Origin: Planctomycetales bacterium 4484_123
GTDB lineage: Bacteria > Planctomycetota > Phycisphaerae > SM23-33
Direction: 5' to 3'
Length of the DNA stretch: 7,803 nt
Assembly: GCA_002049885.1 (NCBI GenBank)
Contig: MVCS01000145.1
Coordinates: 1-7,803 of the forward strand
This document shows, piece after piece, positions 5,803 to 7,803 of this stretch. Below the pieces are notes generated by a model, which was not told the DNA's origin, did not search any database, and saw nothing but the letters and a program-made list of their open reading frames with translations. The translations under genes were made by a program, and so were the position numbers. The number at the start of each line of letters is the position of its first letter. Position 1 is the first letter of the stretch.

Positions 5803-6207
5803 ATGCCGTCCCACAAGATCGTCGTCCGCTACACCGATGGCCGGATCGTCAAAGGCCATACCACCAACTTCAATCCCGAGGCGCCCACCTTTCATCTCAT
5901 CCCCGCCGACGGTCAGCCCTCCGGCCAGCCCGTGCTGGTCCAGATGGAGAAACTCAAGGCCGTCTTCTTCGTCCGGGACTTCGCCGGCAACCCTGGCCGC
6001 GACGACCGCCGTGACTTCATCGACGGCCAGCCTCAGCTCGGCCACAAGGTGGAGGTCGAGTTCGAGGACGGCGAGGTGCTCCGCGGCTTCACTCCTGACT
6101 ACAAGCACGGCATGCCGGGGTTCTTCGTCTTTCCGGCGGACACGGAATCCAACACGCAGAAGGTCTTCGCCGTCTCCCGGGCGGTCAAGTCGGTCCGGCT
6201 GCTATGA
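5803..6207 (+). CDS. Small beta-rich protein of two tandem ~53-residue units (DUF6982-like)
   Basis: A soluble 134-residue protein with no signal peptide. It consists of an internal duplication: residues 5-57 and 82-134 align without gaps over 53 positions with 15 identities, including KI/KV, TDG/EDG, the shared G18/G95 and T20/T97, PTF/PGF and the PAD triplet (34-36 and 111-113), each ending in a hydrophobic strand. A charged linker (about 58-81, RDFAGNPGRDDRRDF) joins them. The pattern of short strands with a DG turn suggests small Sm-like or SH3-like barrels. The second unit (VEFEDGEVLRG, GFFVFPAD, KSVRLL) resembles the C-terminal domain I recall as DUF6982, found in Planctomycetota and deltaproteobacteria, sometimes attached to PilZ or receiver domains. 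Its function is unknown. It precedes the receiver-like gene by 293 bases and reads toward it. Confidence 0.8.
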   Translation: MPSHKIVVRYTDGRIVKGHTTNFNPEAPTFHLIPADGQPSGQPVLVQMEKLKAVFFVRDFAGNPGRDDRRDFIDGQPQLGHKVEVEFEDGEVLRGFTPDYKHGMPGFFVFPADTESNTQKVFAVSRAVKSVRLL

Positions 6208-6500
6208 TCGCCCGGCCGCCGAGGGCCACGCCGGGCGGCGAAGCCAGGCCGGTGTTGGCGACGTCGCCGGGCCTCAGTCGGGCCCGGCAAGCCCCGCTAG
6301 AGGCCTCTGCCGGCCGGCCCGTCCTGCCACATGAGCAGGCCGGCGGCCCGGTTTGGCAGGCTTCGGCGGCGGACTGAGAGGTCTCCGGGCCGGGCGAAAT
6401 AACATAAAGTTCTTCGTCAGCGGCCGTTGTGGCACCTGGCACCCCCCTTGCTAACCCTGTGCCTCCGGAAGCTCCACCTTTAGTCGGAGCCCCTGCGCCA
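6208..6500 (+). other. Non-coding GC-rich spacer before the receiver-like gene
   Basis: There are 293 bases with no credible gene; a long minus-strand frame across it is a shadow of the receiver-like gene's composition. It contains GC-rich inverted repeats: the 8-bp stem at 6266-6288 and GCCGGCC (6309-6315) with GGCCGGC (6338-6344). It also holds an AT-rich island (GAAATAACATAAAG, 6396-6409) that may hold a -10 element (TAACAT 6400-6405), though no matching -35 is evident. The frame of the next gene is open back to a GTG at 6429, so the last 72 bases could be coding. Confidence 0.5.
6266..6288 (+). terminator. Strong GC hairpin 58 bases after the duplicated-domain gene
   Basis: GCCGGGCC (6266-6273) and GGCCCGGC (6281-6288) make a perfect 8-bp stem with the 7-base loop TCAGTCG. 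AAGCCCC follows, not a T-run, so it lacks the second half of an intrinsic terminator. It may stabilise the mRNA 3' end or act with other factors. Confidence 0.35.
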
Positions 6501-6926
6501 ATGGTCGCGGTCAAAGCCAGCCAGGGTAAGGACCAGCCGTTCGGGCTGGTGGTCAGCGGCGAGGCCGGCGAGTACGTCGAGGCCCTCAACAAGATCGTCG
6601 GGCCTGAGCTGCTGGAGACGTACAACGTGCGACGCGACCGGGAACTGCTGGAGCTGGTCCGCCAAGGCGTGCCTGACGCGGTGGTGCTGGATGATGACGC
6701 CGTCGAGGCCGACACCCTCAAGCTGCTGCGGGCCATCCGCCGGCTGGACGCCGCACTGCCGGTGGTGCTGGTGACGGTCCGCACCGACCGCCGCTGGCTG
6801 GAGGACGCCCTGCGGCTGGCGGCCTTCAGCGTGGTGGTCAAGCCGCTGCGGCTGGAAGAGCTGCTGGTGCAGATACACCGCATCATGGTGCGGCTGGATT
6901 TCCTCCTCCGGCAGCGGTGGCGTTGA
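6501..6926 (+). CDS. Degenerate response-regulator receiver-domain protein
   Basis: Starting at ATG 6501 the protein has 141 residues and is a single CheY-like receiver with no output domain. Landmarks: GLVVSGEAGEYVEAL (15-29) at the first strand; DAVVLDDD (59-66) with D64 at the phospho-acceptor position; PVVLVTV (87-93) with T92; and VVVKPLRLEEL (111-121) with the conserved K114. The acidic pair that normally follows the first strand and holds magnesium is replaced by S19-G20, so canonical phosphorylation is doubtful and it may be an atypical receiver acting by protein contact. The start is uncertain: GGAG lies 11 bases before 6501, and the frame is open to GTG codons at 6459 and 6429, which would add a proline-rich tail but have no ribosome binding site. 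It ends 67 bases before groES, and its stop overlaps a possible -35 box (TTGACG, 6923-6928). Confidence 0.78.
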   Translation: MVAVKASQGKDQPFGLVVSGEAGEYVEALNKIVGPELLETYNVRRDRELLELVRQGVPDAVVLDDDAVEADTLKLLRAIRRLDAALPVVLVTVRTDRRWLEDALRLAAFSVVVKPLRLEELLVQIHRIMVRLDFLLRQRWR

Positions 6927-6951
6927 CGTGGGCAACTGCATCGACAGATGG

Positions 6952-6965
6952 GTTCACCTGTGAAC
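6952..6965 (+). promoter_or_regulatory. Palindrome upstream of groES (candidate operator)
   Basis: GTTCAC-CT-GTGAAC is a perfect 6-bp inverted repeat with a 2-base centre, 28 bases before the groES ATG and after the stop of the receiver-like gene. A TTGACG at 6923-6928 could be a -35 box, but the hexamer 17 bases downstream (AGATGG) is a poor -10. The classical CIRCE operator bound by HrcA (TTAGCACTC-N9-GAGTGCTAA) is not present. The palindrome is a candidate regulator site or a small mRNA hairpin. Confidence 0.4.
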
Positions 6966-6993
6966 GTCTGAATCAGGGAAAAGGAGCAGTCCT

Positions 6994-7377
6994 ATGGCGA
7001 AGGCCAAGAGAAGCAAGAAGCGCGCCGCCGGTGCCAGGAGCGCCAAGAAGGCCGGCGGCAGGGTCCGGGCCGCCGCTGGTGCCCGGAAGACGCGGATCCG
7101 CCCGCTGGGTGAGAAGATCTTGATCAAACGGCTCCAGGCCGAGGAAACCACCCGCGGCGGCATCGTCTTGCCCGACACCGCCAAGGAGAAGCCCCAAAAA
7201 GGCACCGTGATGGCCGTGGGCGATGGCAGACTCCTCGACGACGGCACCCGCGCGCCCTTCCAGGTCAAGGTCGGCGACACCGTGCTGTTCGCCTCGTATG
7301 CGGGTACGGAGATAAAGGTCGATGGCGAGGAGATGATGCTCATGGACGAAAGCGAAGTCCTGGCCGTGCTGACCTGA
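6994..7377 (+). CDS. groES: Co-chaperonin GroES with a basic N-terminal extension
   Basis: GroES caps the GroEL folding chamber as a heptameric lid. The canonical core begins at TRIRPLGEKILIKRL (33-47) and continues with the mobile loop EETTRGGIVLPDTAKEKPQ (50-68), which docks on GroEL, then GTVMAVGDGR (70-79), VKVGDTVLFASYAGTEIKVDGEE (91-113) and the terminal SEVLAVLT. Ahead of it are 32 residues rich in basic and small amino acids, with 13 of 32 lysine or arginine (KAKRSKKRAAGARSAKKAGG and on). Family members are usually about 95-105 residues; this one is 127. The start is well supported: AAAGGAG lies 7 bases before the ATG at 6994, and no suitable start with a binding site exists at the core. 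The tail resembles histone-H1-like or ribosomal tails and may bind nucleic acid, which is inference. groEL follows after 52 bases. Confidence 0.95.
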   Translation: MAKAKRSKKRAAGARSAKKAGGRVRAAAGARKTRIRPLGEKILIKRLQAEETTRGGIVLPDTAKEKPQKGTVMAVGDGRLLDDGTRAPFQVKVGDTVLFASYAGTEIKVDGEEMMLMDESEVLAVLT

Positions 7378-7429
7378 TCGGCAGGGCTCGCCCCATAAGT
7401 GCAGACCAACTTCCACGGGAGCAACTACC

Positions 7430-7803
7430 ATGGCAAAGAAGAAGATCACGTTCGATGTGGAGGCCCGCGAGGGCATTCGAAGGGGAGTGAAAAAGCTGGC
7501 CAGGGCCGTGCGCAGCACCCTCGGGCCCACCGGCCGGGTCGTCATCCTGGAAAAGAGCTTCGGCAGTCCGACCGTCACCAAGGATGGCGTCACAGTGGCC
7601 AAGGAGATCGAGCTGGAAGACCACGACGAGAACATGGGCGCCCAGATGGTCAAGGAGGTCGCCTCGCAGACCTCCGACGTGGCCGGTGACGGCACCACCA
7701 CCGCCACCATCTACGCCGAGGCCATCTTCGAGGAGGGCCTCAAGAACATCGCCGCCGGGGCCAAGGCCATGCAGTTGAAGCGCGGCGTGGAAAAGGCCGT
7801 CGA
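7430..7803 (+). CDS. groEL: Chaperonin GroEL (N-terminal part; runs off the window)
   Basis: GroEL forms the double-ring ATP-driven folding chamber. Only the first 124 codons, of about 540-550 expected, are in the window. They cover the start of the equatorial ATPase domain: MAKKKITFDVEAREGIRRG, TLGPTGRVVILEKSFGSPTVTKDGVTV with the phosphate-loop residues (30-56), EIELEDHDENMGAQMVKEVAS (59-79) and the nucleotide-binding DVAGDGTTTAT (83-93), with catalytic D87 at the same number as in E. coli GroEL. EGLKNIAAGA follows. The ATG is preceded by GGGAG with an 8-base spacer. It sits 52 bases after groES, in the standard bicistronic arrangement. No frameshift or unusual residue is seen in the visible part. 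Confidence 0.97.
   Translation, partial: MAKKKITFDVEAREGIRRGVKKLARAVRSTLGPTGRVVILEKSFGSPTVTKDGVTVAKEIELEDHDENMGAQMVKEVASQTSDVAGDGTTTATIYAEAIFEEGLKNIAAGAKAMQLKRGVEKAV

Noticed and set aside
6185..6886. 233-codon minus-strand frame opposite the receiver-like gene
   Set aside because: The translation is rich in S, R and T repeats (many SSS runs), which is typical of a shadow frame. The plus-strand frame gives a receiver fold with D, T and K landmarks.

Overview
This is a GC-rich (visibly well above 60%) bacterial chromosomal segment. It carries mostly housekeeping genes, with one decayed sulfatase. The sulfatase, the style of the Rho, GroES and GroEL proteins, and a small duplicated beta-rich protein of a kind I associate with Planctomycetota all suggest a planctomycete, possibly Phycisphaerae-like or an environmental assembly. 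That assignment is an inference from family resemblance; no rRNA is present.

Layout. A plus-strand amidohydrolase (5-730) converges on the wreck of a minus-strand sulfatase (769-1271). A long minus-strand block follows, read right to left: an OmpA-domain lipoprotein (4825-5514), hisA (4089-4811, only 13 bases after it), rho (2793-3896) and a DUF1015 protein (1355-2626). The lipoprotein gene and the DUF1015 gene each have a convincing upstream promoter with a perfect TATAAT -10 box. A divergent intergenic region (5515-5802) separates this block from plus-strand genes: a 134-residue protein built from two copies of one ~53-residue unit (5803-6207), a degenerate response-regulator receiver protein (6501-6926), groES (6994-7377) and the start of groEL (7430 to the window end).

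How the genes relate. groES-groEL is the standard chaperonin pair. HisA (histidine synthesis) appears to be co-transcribed with an envelope lipoprotein rather than with other his genes. Rho is the transcription termination factor. No CRISPR, transposon, prophage, tRNA or rRNA was seen.

Main anomalies. (1) Rho is intact in frame but lacks exactly 17 residues that are nearly invariant in the family, between the Q-loop and the R-loop. (2) The sulfatase keeps its N-terminal active-site motif and its C-terminal end but has lost roughly 300 codons between them, has a frame change at the junction, and appears to have lost its start codon. (3) GroES has a 32-residue lysine/arginine-rich N-terminal extension, supported by a well-placed ribosome binding site. 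(4) The receiver-like protein before groES lacks the acidic pair needed to bind magnesium. None of these amounts to a clearly new multi-gene system; the Rho deletion and the GroES tail are the most worth checking.
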